Source of the DNA: Rhodospirillales bacterium
Lineage (GTDB): Bacteria; Pseudomonadota; Alphaproteobacteria; Rhodospirillales; Defluviicoccaceae
NCBI GenBank assembly: GCA_016710335.1
Contig: JADJXQ010000001.1
Location: 124,001-188,000, forward strand
Length of the DNA stretch: 64,000 nucleotides
Direction of reading: 5' to 3'
Position 1 is the stretch's first letter; every line of letters starts with the position of its first letter. The notes under the pieces are model-generated. The model worked only from the letters and a program-made list of their open reading frames with translations, searched no databases and was not told where the DNA came from. Positions 22,033 to 30,899 of this stretch are shown piece after piece. Position numbers and translations under genes: made by a program.

Positions 22033-22323
22033 ATGCTGTTGATCGAATGTCCATACTGCGGGCGGCGACCGGAAATCGAGTTCCACCACGGCGGGGAAGC
22101 CCATATTGCGCGTCCGGAGGACCCCGATGCGCTGTCGGACGAAGCCTGGGCCAACTACCTGTATATGCGGGCCAACACAAAGGGGTGGCGCCACGAGCGG
22201 TGGATGCACGCGGCCGGGTGCAGGCGCTGGTTCAACGCCATTCGGCACACGGTAAGCAACGAGATTCTTGTTACCTACGAGATGGGTACCGAGACGCCTC
22301 CTCTCCCGACGGTGGGAGATTAG
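22033..22323 (+). CDS. soxD: Sarcosine oxidase, delta subunit
   Basis: This is the small zinc subunit (96 residues) of heterotetrameric sarcosine oxidase. The four zinc ligands known in the family are all present at the expected positions: Cys6 and Cys9 in CPYCG, His59 and Cys63 in WMHAAGC. The ATG has a strong ribosome site (GGGGAGG). It lies between soxB (21 bp) and soxA (4 bp), the standard gene order. Confidence 0.96.
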   Translation: MLLIECPYCGRRPEIEFHHGGEAHIARPEDPDALSDEAWANYLYMRANTKGWRHERWMHAAGCRRWFNAIRHTVSNEILVTYEMGTETPPLPTVGD

Positions 22324-22327
22324 CGGC

Positions 22328-25300
22328 ATGACCGGTTCCTTCAGACTGTCGAAGGGGGGACGGATCGACAGGTCGAAGCGCCTGACGTTTCGCTTCGACG
22401 GGCGCCGCTATGAAGGCTTCGCCGGCGACACCCTGGCGTCGGCGCTGATCGCCAACGGCGTGCACCTCGTGGGGCGCAGCTTCAAGTATCATCGGCCGCG
22501 GGGCTTCGTCGCGGCCGGGAGCGAGGAGCCGAACGCCCTGGTACAGCTTGGCGCCGGCGCCCGCACCGTGCCGAACGCCTGCGCCACCCAAGTGGAACTC
22601 CATGACGGCTTGATCGCCGAAAGCCTCAATGCCTGGCCGAGCGTCGACTTCGACGTCAATGCCGCCAGGGGCTTGTTCTCGCAATTGTTCCCGGCCGGCT
22701 TCTATTACAAGACATTCATGCCCTCGCAGCGGCTGTGGATGAAGGTCATGGAGCCCTACATCCGCAAGAGCGCCGGCTGGGGCCGAGCGCCAACGGAGCC
22801 GGACCCGGATTGCTACGATCACAGGTACAGCCATTGCGACGTCCTGGTGGTTGGCGGCGGACCCGCGGGCCTTGCGGCCGGGGTTGCGGCGGGCCGTGCG
22901 GGAGCGCGCGTCATCATCGCCGACGAGCAGCGCGAGTTCGGCGGCAGCCTGCTTTCGTTGCGACGCCGGATCGACGGGCAATCGGGCGCCGATTGGGCCG
23001 CCGAGCAAGCCGCCGCGTTGGCCACCATGGAACACGTTCGCCTCCTCCCGCGCACCACGGTCTTCGGCTACTACGACCACAACTACCTGTGCGCGCTGGA
23101 GAGCCGCACCGACCATATGGGCGAAGCCTCGGGTCCCGGGCATCCCCGCACGCGCCTCTGGCACATCCGGGCGAGGCAGGTCGTCCTGGCGACGGGGGCG
23201 CACGAGCGGCCGCTGGTGTTCGCCGATAACGACCGGCCAGGCATCATGCTGGCCAGCGGGGCACAGTCCTATGTCAACCGTTATGCCGCGATCCCTGGTC
23301 GAAAGGCCGTGATTTTCACGAACAATGACAGCGCGTACGACGCCGCAGCGGATCTGCAGGAAGCTGGACTGAGCATCGCAGCCGTCGTCGACGCCCGCAG
23401 AGAGCCGGACCCGCGGCACACGGAGCCGTTGCTCAAGAAAGGTGTCAGCCTTTTTGCGGGGCAAGTGATCGTCGGGGTCAATGGAACGAAGCGCGTGCAG
23501 GGGGTCAAGATCAGGCCGTTGAGCGCGGACAAGCGGTCGGTGCGCGAGCCCGAGCGCACTATTGCCTGCGATGTCGTGCTGATGTCGGGCGGTTGGAGCC
23601 CGGTCGTACACCTCTTCTGTCAGTCGCGCGGCAAGCTTGTTTTTGACGATGCCAAGGCCTGCTTCGTGCCGGGCCGCTCCGTGCAAGAGGTCGTGTCCGC
23701 CGGGGCCTGCAATGGCGCCTTCGATCTTGCCGACTGTCTTCATGAAGGTGCGACTGCGGGCGCTCTTGCGGCCGATGCGGCGGGCTTCGGTGGCAACGCG
23801 TCGGCCACGGAGGCGTTTCGCGTGTCGGCGCCGGATCCGTTCGGCATCGAGCCGCTCTGGCTTGTTCCGTCGACCCGGAAGCCGGGTCACGGCAAAGCCA
23901 AGCATTTCGTCGATTTCCAGAACGACACGACAGCCGCCGACATCCATCTCGCGGCCCGCGAGGGCTTCGAGTCCGTCGAACTCATGAAGCGCTACACCCT
24001 GACCGGCTTCGGCACGGACCAGGGCAAGACCGGCAACGTCAACGGGCTTGCTATCCTGTCCGAGTACCTCGGCCGATCGATTCCCGATACGGGAACGACG
24101 ACGTTCCGCCCGCCATACACACCGCTGCCATTCGGCGCGATGGCGGGCCGGGGCCTGGGCCCGTTGAGCGACCCGGTCCGCGTGACGGCCATCCACGACT
24201 GGCATGTCGCCAACGGCGCGTTACTGGAGGACGTCGGTCAGTGGAAGCGGCCGCGGTTTTTCCCGAAACCGGGCGAAGACATGCGCGCGGCCGTCAACAG
24301 GGAGTGCCTGGCGGTGCGCAACGGGGTCGGGATCCTGGACGCCTCGACCCTCGGCAAGATCGACATCCAGGGGGCGGATGCGGCCGAGTTCCTGAACCGC
24401 ATCTACACCAACGCCTGGTCCAGGCTGGAGGTCGGGCGCGTCCGTTACGGCGTCATCTGCCACGAGGACGGGATGGTCTTCGACGACGGCACGACGGCCC
24501 GCCTGGCCGAGAATCGTTACCTGATGACGACCACCACCGGCGGCGCCGCCAACGTCCTCGATTGGTTGGAGGAGTACCTTCAGACGGAGTGGCGGGATCT
24601 GAACGTCTACTGTACGTCCGTGACCGAGCACTGGGCGACCGTCTCCGTGGCGGGGCCGAGATCACGGGCCGTCTTGGAGAAGATTTGCTCCGACGTCGAT
24701 CTCGGTCCGGTTGCTTTTCCCTTCATGAGCTGTCGCGAAGGAACCGTTGCCGGCATTCCGTCACGCATCTTCCGCATCAGCTTCACCGGCGAGTTGTCCT
24801 ACGAAATCAATGTGTCCCGGTGGCACGGCCGCTCGCTCTGGGACGCCGTCATGAATGCGGGACATGAATTCGACATCACGCCCTACGGGACCGAAGCCAT
24901 GCACGTGCTGCGGGCGGAGAAGGGATTCATTATCGCGGGGCAGGACACGGACGGCTCCGTCACGCCCCAGGATCTGGGGATGGACTGGATCGTCTCCGGG
25001 ACCAAGAAAGACTTCCTCGGCAAGCGGTCCTTCGCCCGTGCGGACACGAAGAGGCCCGACCGCAAGCAGCTTGTCGGACTGTTCCCCGAGGATCCGAACG
25101 AGGTCTTGCCCGAGGGCGCCCAGCTTGTCGAGGACCCGAAGCTCCCCGCGCCCGTTCCCATGATCGGACACGTGACGTCGAGCTACTACAGCGCGACCTT
25201 GGGCCGCTCCTTCGCCCTGGCTCTGGTCGTCCGCGGGCGCGAGCGGTTGGGCGGGCGGGTGTTCGCGCCGCTGGAGAGCAAGACGATGACCGCCCGCATC

Positions 25301-25348
25301 GTCCCGCCCGTCTTTTACGACCCGGAAGGAGCGCGCAAGGATGGCTGA
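22328..25348 (+). CDS. soxA: Sarcosine oxidase, alpha subunit
   Basis: This 1006-residue subunit binds NAD and tetrahydrofolate. The N-terminal part (about 15-100) has the 2Fe-2S-ferredoxin-like fold of SoxA. The dinucleotide fold VLVVGGGPAGLAAG lies near 172. From about 615 the protein is an aminomethyltransferase (GcvT) domain, which binds the folate that accepts formaldehyde. The start at ATG 22328 has GGGAG nine bases upstream and is 4 bp after soxD; upstream in-frame ATGs lie inside soxD and are unlikely. The gene overlaps soxG by 8 bp. Full length and intact. Confidence 0.96.
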   Translation: MTGSFRLSKGGRIDRSKRLTFRFDGRRYEGFAGDTLASALIANGVHLVGRSFKYHRPRGFVAAGSEEPNALVQLGAGARTVPNACATQVELHDGLIAESLNAWPSVDFDVNAARGLFSQLFPAGFYYKTFMPSQRLWMKVMEPYIRKSAGWGRAPTEPDPDCYDHRYSHCDVLVVGGGPAGLAAGVAAGRAGARVIIADEQREFGGSLLSLRRRIDGQSGADWAAEQAAALATMEHVRLLPRTTVFGYYDHNYLCALESRTDHMGEASGPGHPRTRLWHIRARQVVLATGAHERPLVFADNDRPGIMLASGAQSYVNRYAAIPGRKAVIFTNNDSAYDAAADLQEAGLSIAAVVDARREPDPRHTEPLLKKGVSLFAGQVIVGVNGTKRVQGVKIRPLSADKRSVREPERTIACDVVLMSGGWSPVVHLFCQSRGKLVFDDAKACFVPGRSVQEVVSAGACNGAFDLADCLHEGATAGALAADAAGFGGNASATEAFRVSAPDPFGIEPLWLVPSTRKPGHGKAKHFVDFQNDTTAADIHLAAREGFESVELMKRYTLTGFGTDQGKTGNVNGLAILSEYLGRSIPDTGTTTFRPPYTPLPFGAMAGRGLGPLSDPVRVTAIHDWHVANGALLEDVGQWKRPRFFPKPGEDMRAAVNRECLAVRNGVGILDASTLGKIDIQGADAAEFLNRIYTNAWSRLEVGRVRYGVICHEDGMVFDDGTTARLAENRYLMTTTTGGAANVLDWLEEYLQTEWRDLNVYCTSVTEHWATVSVAGPRSRAVLEKICSDVDLGPVAFPFMSCREGTVAGIPSRIFRISFTGELSYEINVSRWHGRSLWDAVMNAGHEFDITPYGTEAMHVLRAEKGFIIAGQDTDGSVTPQDLGMDWIVSGTKKDFLGKRSFARADTKRPDRKQLVGLFPEDPNEVLPEGAQLVEDPKLPAPVPMIGHVTSSYYSATLGRSFALALVVRGRERLGGRVFAPLESKTMTARIVPPVFYDPEGARKDG

Positions 25349-25931
25349 GATGAGCCCTCCCGAGAGCCCGCTCGGCCCGCTCCACGAGACGATGGCGCAG
25401 ACATCCCGCGAAGGCGCTGTCGTTCTTCGGGAATCGCCGTTCCTGACGCAGGTCGATCTGCGGGGCGACCCCCATGATCCCCGCTTTCTCGACGGCGTCG
25501 AGGCGGCGTTGACCATCAGGCCGCCTGTGAATGCCAATCATGTGGCTGTTTCAGGCGACCTGCGGATCCTTTGGCTCGGTCCGGACGAATGGCTGATCGT
25601 CGGCCCGGAGGGAGAACAGGACCGCATCCGCGGCGACCTCGAAAAGACCCTGGCGGGACAGCACCACGCCGTCGCGGACGTGAGCGCCCATCGCACGGTG
25701 CTGGAGATCTCCGGCCCCCGTGCCCGGGATGTCCTGGAGAAGGGCTGCTATCTCGACCTTCACCCGCGCGCCTTCGGGCCCGGCCGGTGCCTGGGAACCA
25801 TCATCGCCAAGACCCAGGTCCTCCTGGAGCAAACCGACGACACGCCCTCCTACCGCCTCTACGTCCGCGCCTCCTACGCCCGCCACCTCGCCACCTGGCT
25901 CCTGGACGCAATGGCCGAGTACATCCGCTGA
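25341..25931 (+). CDS. soxG: Sarcosine oxidase, gamma subunit
   Basis: This 196-residue subunit has the GcvT-like fold of SoxG. Segments LRILWLGPDEWLIV, VADVSAHRTVLEISGPRA and the YRLYVRASYARHL C-terminus are typical. GGAAGGAG lies about nine bases before the ATG, and the start overlaps the end of soxA by 8 bp, implying translational coupling. It is the last gene of the sox operon; no folate genes (folD, purU) follow within the window. Confidence 0.93.
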   Translation: MAEMSPPESPLGPLHETMAQTSREGAVVLRESPFLTQVDLRGDPHDPRFLDGVEAALTIRPPVNANHVAVSGDLRILWLGPDEWLIVGPEGEQDRIRGDLEKTLAGQHHAVADVSAHRTVLEISGPRARDVLEKGCYLDLHPRAFGPGRCLGTIIAKTQVLLEQTDDTPSYRLYVRASYARHLATWLLDAMAEYIR

Positions 25932-26345
25932 CGGTCGTGCTGCCGCCTGGCTACTCTCCCGCCACCCCGGCAGCGACCGCTTCAACGGACCGGACGACCG
26001 CCTCGATGTTGACGTCGGCGATCTGCGGGGTTATGTTCTTTGATCGTTCCTATCGCTTGAGGCGGCGCGGGAGGGTTGGTGGCGCGGGGACGGCAGGGCG
26101 ACGCAACTTCTGCTAGAACATAGCCATTTCAATGGGTTGAGGGCGGTTTGGAGTACATCGGAGTACTTCTGCATACATTCCGGGCGCGGATTCGGACACA
26201 AATGCAATGATCTGAAGGGTTTAACCCCCTGGTGGCTGATCAGAATGCATACAGATGCGCTGAAAACCGCCCCGAATCGCGCCAGATCTTGACGACCCGC
26301 CGCAACCTCAACAACCACTAATTGCGGTGCTTCTGTGCCCGCTGC
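25932..26345. other. 414-bp intergenic stretch between soxG and argB, no gene seen
   Basis: The two flanking genes end towards each other. Base composition is less GC-rich than the surroundings, especially 26110-26330. A short direct repeat (GGAGTAC, 3 bp apart) occurs near 26152-26170, and a weak GGGTT-T-AACCC hairpin near 26218. Short open frames are present on both strands, but none has a ribosome site or recognisable protein. No terminator with a T run was found. It may be the remnant of lost DNA. Confidence 0.5.
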
Positions 26346-27275
26346 CTACGCCGCCGGGTCGGCGGTGATGAGGGTGCCGGCGCCGTGTTCGGTGAAGAGT
26401 TCCAGAAGCACGGCGTGGGGGGTGCGGCCGTCGACGATGACGGCGCCGGCGACGCCCTTGCTGATCGCATCGAGGCAGGTTTCGACCTTTGGAATCATGC
26501 CCCCCTTGACGGTGCCGTCCCGGATGCGGGCGCGCGCCTCGGTCGCCGTCATCGCCTGGATCAGGTGGCCGCCCTGGTCGAGCACCCCCTCCACGTCGGT
26601 CAGCATCAGGAGGCGCTTGGCCCCGACCGCGGCGGCGATGGCGCCCGCGACCGTGTCGGCGTTGATGTTGAGGGTTTCGCCGCGGGAGCCGGCGCCGATC
26701 GGCGCGATCACCGGGGTGATGTCCGACTTGGCGTAGAAATCGAGGATGTGCGGGTTGATCTCGCTGGGCTCGCCGACCAGCCCCAGGTCCAGGATGCGCT
26801 CGATGTTGGAGTCCGGGTCGCGCTTGGTGCGCCGCAGCTTGGTGGCGCGGATCAGGTTGCCGTCCTTGCCGGAGAGCCCGACCGCAAAGCCGCCGGCGGC
26901 GTTGATGTCGGCGACGATCTGCTTGTTGATCTTGCCGGCCAGCACCATCTCGACCACCTCGACCGTCTCGGGGTCGGTGACGCGGAGCCCGTCCACGTAC
27001 TCGCTCTTGATCTTGAGGCGGCGCAGCATCTGCTCGATCTGCGGGCCGCCGCCGTGGATGACGATGGGGTTCATGCCGACCTGACGGAGCAGCACCACGT
27101 CCCGCGCGAACAGTTGCGCCAGCTCTGGGCTGCCCATGGCGTGGCCGCCGTACTTGATGACGAAGGTCTGCTTGGCGTGGCGGCGCATGTAGGGCAGCGC
27201 CTCCGACAGCAGCCGCGCCTGCGCCACCCACTCCTCCCGCGTCTTGGTGCGTTTGCCGTCCATGGTGTCCGTCAC
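26346..27275 (-). CDS. argB: Acetylglutamate kinase
   Basis: ArgB phosphorylates N-acetylglutamate, the second step of arginine synthesis. The 309 residues show TFVIKYGGHAM at the N-terminus, VVLLRQVGMNPIVIHGGGPQ, and SGKDGNLI. Near the C-terminus is GGMIPKVETCLDAI, the family signature. The start is a GTG overlapping the ysxC stop (GTGA) with GGGGGA upstream; an in-frame ATG four codons in is the alternative. It is the last gene of the rpmH-rnpA-yidD-yidC-ysxC-argB run, an arrangement seen in alphaproteobacteria. Confidence 0.96.
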   Translation of the reverse strand: MTDTMDGKRTKTREEWVAQARLLSEALPYMRRHAKQTFVIKYGGHAMGSPELAQLFARDVVLLRQVGMNPIVIHGGGPQIEQMLRRLKIKSEYVDGLRVTDPETVEVVEMVLAGKINKQIVADINAAGGFAVGLSGKDGNLIRATKLRRTKRDPDSNIERILDLGLVGEPSEINPHILDFYAKSDITPVIAPIGAGSRGETLNINADTVAGAIAAAVGAKRLLMLTDVEGVLDQGGHLIQAMTATEARARIRDGTVKGGMIPKVETCLDAISKGVAGAVIVDGRTPHAVLLELFTEHGAGTLITADPAA

Positions 27276-27985
27276 CCCGTATCCCCCGCCCTTTCATCCA
27301 GACCCGTTGTACTCTCCTCGCCCGCCTCCGGGAACACCAGTTCGGCGATCGCCGCCCGCACCTCGGGAATGCCGGCGCCGGTGGCGGCGCTCGTCGCCAG
27401 CACCTCCGGATAGGCAGCCGGGTGCCTGGCGAGAGCTTCGGCAACCGCGTCACGGGTGCGCGCCAGCGCCGTCGGCCCGGGCTTGTCGCACTTGGTCAGG
27501 ACCGCCTGGTACGACACGGCGGCGGCGTCCAGCATGGCCATGATCTCCTGGTCCACGTCCTTGACGCCGTGGCGCGCGTCGATCAGCAGCAGCACCCGGC
27601 GGAGCGTCGGCCGGCCCCGCAGGTAGGTGCGGACCAGCCGGGTCCAGCGCTCGACCACATCCTTCGGCGCCTTGGCGTAGCCGTAGCCGGGGAGATCGGC
27701 CAGCATCAGCCGGTCGCCAAGTTGGAAGAAGTTGAGCTGCTGCGTCCGGCCGGGAGTGTTGGAGGTGCGGGCCAGCTGAAGGTGGCCGGTCAGGGCATTG
27801 AGGAGGGTCGACTTCCCGACATTGGAGCGCCCGGCAAATGCAACCTCGATCAGCGGCGACGGCGGGGTCTGGTCGATCGCCGCCGCCCCGATCACGAACC
27901 GGCACGGCAGGGCGAACAGCCGCCGCCCCTGCTCCAGCAGCGCTGCGCCGCCCTCCTCGGGAACACCGGGCTCGACATCCATCAT
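27272..27985 (-). CDS. ysxC: Ribosome biogenesis GTPase YsxC/YihA (EngB)
   Basis: This 237-residue GTPase is needed for large-subunit ribosome assembly. G motifs are clear: G1 AGRSNVGKSTLLNAL, G2 TSNTPGRTQQ, G3 DLPGYGYAK, G4 TKCDK and G5 TSAATGAG. It begins 34 bp after yidC and overlaps argB by 4 bp. The N-terminal 30 residues and a short C-terminal tail exceed the core fold, which is usual in alphaproteobacteria. Confidence 0.95.
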   Translation of the reverse strand: MMDVEPGVPEEGGAALLEQGRRLFALPCRFVIGAAAIDQTPPSPLIEVAFAGRSNVGKSTLLNALTGHLQLARTSNTPGRTQQLNFFQLGDRLMLADLPGYGYAKAPKDVVERWTRLVRTYLRGRPTLRRVLLLIDARHGVKDVDQEIMAMLDAAAVSYQAVLTKCDKPGPTALARTRDAVAEALARHPAAYPEVLATSAATGAGIPEVRAAIAELVFPEAGEESTTGLDERAGDTG

Positions 27986-28019
27986 GGCTCAGGCTCCGGC
28001 GCTTCGCCCGACCTGCGGC

Positions 28020-29825
28020 TCAGGACGTGATCGGGTTCTTTACGCCCATGCGGCGCATGATCACCCACTGCTGCAGGATCGACAGAATATTGTTCCACGT
28101 CCAGTAGATGACCAGCCCGGCCGGGAACGGGGCCAGCATGATGGTGAACACCACCGGCAGCGCCATGAAGATCTTGGCCTGCAGCGGATCGGGTGGCTGC
28201 GGGTTGAGCTTCTGCTGCAGGAACATGGTGATGCCCATGATCAGCGGCCAGGCGCCGATCATCAGCATGTCCGGCGGGTTCCACGGGATGATGCCGAACA
28301 GATTGAAAATCGTCGTCGGATCCCTGGCCGAAAGATCCTGGACCCAGCCGAAGAACGGCGCGTGGCGCATCTCGATGGTGACGAACAGCACCTTGTAGAG
28401 GGCAAAGAACACCGGGATCTGGACCAGCATCGGCAGGCAACCGGAAGCCGGGCTGACCTTTTCCCGCTTGTAGAGGGCCATCATCTCCTGGTTGAGGCGC
28501 ATCTTGTCGTCGCCGAAGCGCTCGCGCAGCTTCAGCATCTCCGGCTGCAGCTTGCGCATCTGGCTCATCGCCTTGTAGGACTTGTTGGCGAGCGGGAAGA
28601 ACACCAGCTTGATCGCCACCGTCAGGATCAGGATGGCGACACCGAAGTTGCCGACGTATTCGCGGATATAGATGAGAAAGTAAAAGATTGGCTTGGTGAG
28701 AAAATAGAACCAGCCGAAGTCGATCGCCCGGTCGAACCCGGCGATGCCGAACTGCTCGCGGTACTGGTCGAGAAGCTGCACCTCTTTCGCGCCGGCAAAG
28801 ATGCGCGTGTCCCAGGTCACGGAGCCGCCCGGCGGTACGGTCATCGCGTCGGCGATGTAGTCGGTCTGGTAGGCGTTGCGGTCGTTGGAGCGGTGGTGCA
28901 CGAAGCGCGTCAGAACGTTGGCTTGCTGATCCGGGATCACCGCCGTCAGCCAGTACTTGTCGGTGATGCCGATCCAGCCGCCGGTGGTGCGCTGCTGGAT
29001 GACGCCAGCCTCCTCCAGGTCGTCGTAGTCGACCTCTTTCAGGGTGCCGTCGAAGACGCCGATCGGCCCTTCGTGGAGGATATAGAATCCGGTGACCTGC
29101 GGCATTCCGAATCTGGCGACCAGCGCGTAGGGGTGGAGGTTGACGGCCGTGTCGCCCGCATTCTCGACCCGCTGGGTGATGGTGAACAGGTAGTCGCTTG
29201 CGAGCGCGAACGTTCGCTTGAAGGTCAGCCCCTGGCCGTTGTCCCAGCTCAAGGTCACCGGCTGATCCTGGGTCAGGGTGTCATGATCGGCTGTCCACTG
29301 GTCGTCCTCGCCCGGCAGAGCGATGCCGGCGCCGCCGTCGTTCCAGCCGACCTTGGCGTAGTACGCATCGACGCTGCCCTGGGGCGACAGCAGGATGATC
29401 TCCGGGCTCGTGGGGTCAACCGTGGCGTGGTAGTTGGCGAGGGTCAGGTCGTCGAGACGCCCGCCGACCAGACTGATCGAGCCGTGCAGGCGCGGCGTGT
29501 CGATGCGCACCCGCGGCGTCGCCGCCAGAGCCCGCTCGCGGCTGTTGATGGCTTCGCTCACCGTGGTGACCCCGGACGGCGCCGGCGTCAACGCATCGGG
29601 CGTCGCGACGTCGGGAAGCGCGCTCTGGTCTCGACGCGGTGCGGGCGGAGCGCCCGGCGCAGGCGGAGAGCCCGGTTCCGCCGGGGCGCCGGGCGTGACC
29701 TGCCCCTGCGGAGCCGGCGTCGGCAGGTCCGGCCTTGGATAGAAATAGCTGTAGACGAGGTCGAAGCCGAACAGGATGGCGACCGACAGCACGATCGCAA
29801 GAATCAGGTTTCTGTTTTCAACCAT
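28020..29825 (-). CDS. yidC: Membrane protein insertase YidC
   Basis: YidC inserts and folds inner-membrane proteins, alone or with SecYEG. The 601 residues start with a membrane anchor (LILAIVLSVAILFGFDLVYSY). A proline-rich linker and a large periplasmic domain follow. The conserved five-segment core runs from about 370 (FFPLANKSYKAMSQM) to the end. The C-terminal segment GLVIYWTWNNILSILQQ is the family signature. CCGGAGA lies just before the ATG. It sits 25 bp after yidD in the standard operon. Confidence 0.97.
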   Translation of the reverse strand: MVENRNLILAIVLSVAILFGFDLVYSYFYPRPDLPTPAPQGQVTPGAPAEPGSPPAPGAPPAPRRDQSALPDVATPDALTPAPSGVTTVSEAINSRERALAATPRVRIDTPRLHGSISLVGGRLDDLTLANYHATVDPTSPEIILLSPQGSVDAYYAKVGWNDGGAGIALPGEDDQWTADHDTLTQDQPVTLSWDNGQGLTFKRTFALASDYLFTITQRVENAGDTAVNLHPYALVARFGMPQVTGFYILHEGPIGVFDGTLKEVDYDDLEEAGVIQQRTTGGWIGITDKYWLTAVIPDQQANVLTRFVHHRSNDRNAYQTDYIADAMTVPPGGSVTWDTRIFAGAKEVQLLDQYREQFGIAGFDRAIDFGWFYFLTKPIFYFLIYIREYVGNFGVAILILTVAIKLVFFPLANKSYKAMSQMRKLQPEMLKLRERFGDDKMRLNQEMMALYKREKVSPASGCLPMLVQIPVFFALYKVLFVTIEMRHAPFFGWVQDLSARDPTTIFNLFGIIPWNPPDMLMIGAWPLIMGITMFLQQKLNPQPPDPLQAKIFMALPVVFTIMLAPFPAGLVIYWTWNNILSILQQWVIMRRMGVKNPITS

Positions 29826-29850
29826 GTCTCCGGCCTGACGTCGTGTCGGA

Positions 29851-30120
29851 TCAGCGCGTCAAAGTGGACGAGGGTGCGGGACGATCGGACGGCTCGCGCC
29901 GTTCCGGCACGGGATCGAACCCCGAACCGCCCCACGGGTGGCACCGCAGGATTCGCCGCATCGCCAATGCCCCGCCGCGGCCCGCGCCGAAGCGGTCGAC
30001 GGCTTCAAGGGCGTAGGAGGAGCATGAGGGATGAAAGCGGCACCCCCCCGGAAGTACCGGAGACACGCCGTACTTGTACAGGAGAATCACGCCCCGCAGA
30101 CCGGATCGCAGCAGGTTCAT
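29851..30120 (-). CDS. yidD: Membrane protein insertion efficiency factor YidD
   Basis: This 89-residue protein carries the YidD signature: LLYKYGVSPVLPGGCRFHPSCSSYALEAV with conserved cysteines, then ILRCHPWGGSGFDPVPE. It assists YidC-dependent insertion at the inner membrane. Its ATG overlaps the rnpA stop codon (4 bp), and yidC follows after 25 bp. Confidence 0.95.
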   Translation of the reverse strand: MNLLRSGLRGVILLYKYGVSPVLPGGCRFHPSCSSYALEAVDRFGAGRGGALAMRRILRCHPWGGSGFDPVPERREPSDRPAPSSTLTR

Positions 30121-30539
30121 GGTCGGCCGGCGGACCGCGCCGGCCGTTCGGCTTCCGCGGCGCCGTTTCGTACGCGGAGACGGGTCAGCGCGCGCCCGAG
30201 GTCGACAAGCAGATCGGGATACGGCCTCGTCAAAGTGGCCGCCCGTCCAATCAGCACATAGTCGTACCCCTCCCTCGCCTGCGACGGCAAGACCTCCGCA
30301 GCCACGGCCCGCAACCGGCGGCGGACGCGATTGCGCCGTACGGCATTACCGACCTTCCTGGTGACCGTTATTCCCAACCGCATCGGCGGCACCGTGTCCT
30401 CCGCTCCCTCGGCACGCGGGCGCGACAGCGTTTGCAGAACCAGTCCGGGAGATGCTGCGTGGCGTCCGGATCGGGCGACCCGGAGAAACTCCGATCGGCG
30501 TTTCAAGCGAAGAAGGGCTTGAGCCACCGGGCAGGTCAA
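30117..30539 (-). CDS. rnpA: Ribonuclease P protein component
   Basis: RnpA is the protein cofactor of RNase P, which trims tRNA 5' ends. The family motif RRNRVRRRLRAV and the preceding LGITVTRKVGNAV are present, as is RLKRRSEFLRVA near the N-terminus. The start is most likely TTG 30539, which overlaps the rpmH stop codon (TTGA), giving 140 residues; GTG 30527 is the alternative. The frame continues open far upstream, but that part overlaps rpmH and is not coding here. The C-terminus overlaps yidD by 4 bp. Confidence 0.92.
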   Translation of the reverse strand: MTCPVAQALLRLKRRSEFLRVARSGRHAASPGLVLQTLSRPRAEGAEDTVPPMRLGITVTRKVGNAVRRNRVRRRLRAVAAEVLPSQAREGYDYVLIGRAATLTRPYPDLLVDLGRALTRLRVRNGAAEAERPARSAGRP

Positions 30540-30670
30540 GCCGACAGGCGCTTGCGTCCCTTGCGCCGCCGATTGGCGATAATGCGCCGACCACCGACCG
30601 TCGCCATGCGCTGGCGGAAGCCGTGCCGTCGCTTGCGGACGATATTGCTGGGTTGAAAGGTGCGTTTCAC
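30536..30670 (-). CDS. rpmH: 50S ribosomal protein L34
   Basis: This 44-residue protein reads MKRTFQPSNIVRKRRHGFRQ at the N-terminus and ends RKGRKRLSA, an unmistakable L34. The start is a GTG with GAGGGAG seven bases upstream. It is the first gene of the operon; its stop codon overlaps the probable TTG start of rnpA. Confidence 0.98.
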   Translation of the reverse strand: MKRTFQPSNIVRKRRHGFRQRMATVGGRRIIANRRRKGRKRLSA

Positions 30671-30699
30671 CAACCGTCTCCCTCGCGGAACAGGAGCGC

Positions 30700-30728
30700 T
30701 GTATACGGGCTCGGCTACGGCAAGTCAA
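30700..30728 (-). promoter_or_regulatory. sigma70 promoter of rpmH operon
   Basis: On the - strand, TTGACT (30723-30728) and TATACA (30700-30705) are separated by exactly 17 bp, a near-consensus promoter. The start point would lie near 30693, leaving a leader of about 23 bases with the rpmH ribosome site. Such strength fits a ribosomal protein gene. Confidence 0.85.
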
Positions 30729-30851
30729 CGCCGGCGCCGAGCGCCGGCGGGCGGTCACGGCCCGGTGAGCAATCGTGATGCTCGTAATGGTCCCTCCCGC
30801 TCTACGATAGAAGGGCCTGCGGATAACGACGCAGGGGCCGCGTGTGCCCGG

Positions 30852-30899
30852 AAGGAAACCCCAGAAGGAAGCCCCAGAGGGAAGCCCCAGAGGAAGCCC
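30852..30899 (+). repeat. Four tandem 13-nt purine-rich repeats ending at a start codon
   Basis: Units AAGGAAACCCCAG, AAGGAAGCCCCAG, AGGGAAGCCCCAG and a shortened AGGAAGCCC lie end to end and run directly into the ATG of the TVP38-family gene. Each unit carries an AAGGA- or AGGGA-like Shine-Dalgarno core, so the leader holds a ladder of possible ribosome sites. Repeat number could change translation. Confidence 0.85.

Noticed and set aside
26031..26318. 95-codon - strand frame in the soxG-argB gap
   Set aside because: No ribosome site, no recognisable domain, and composition unlike the real genes around it.
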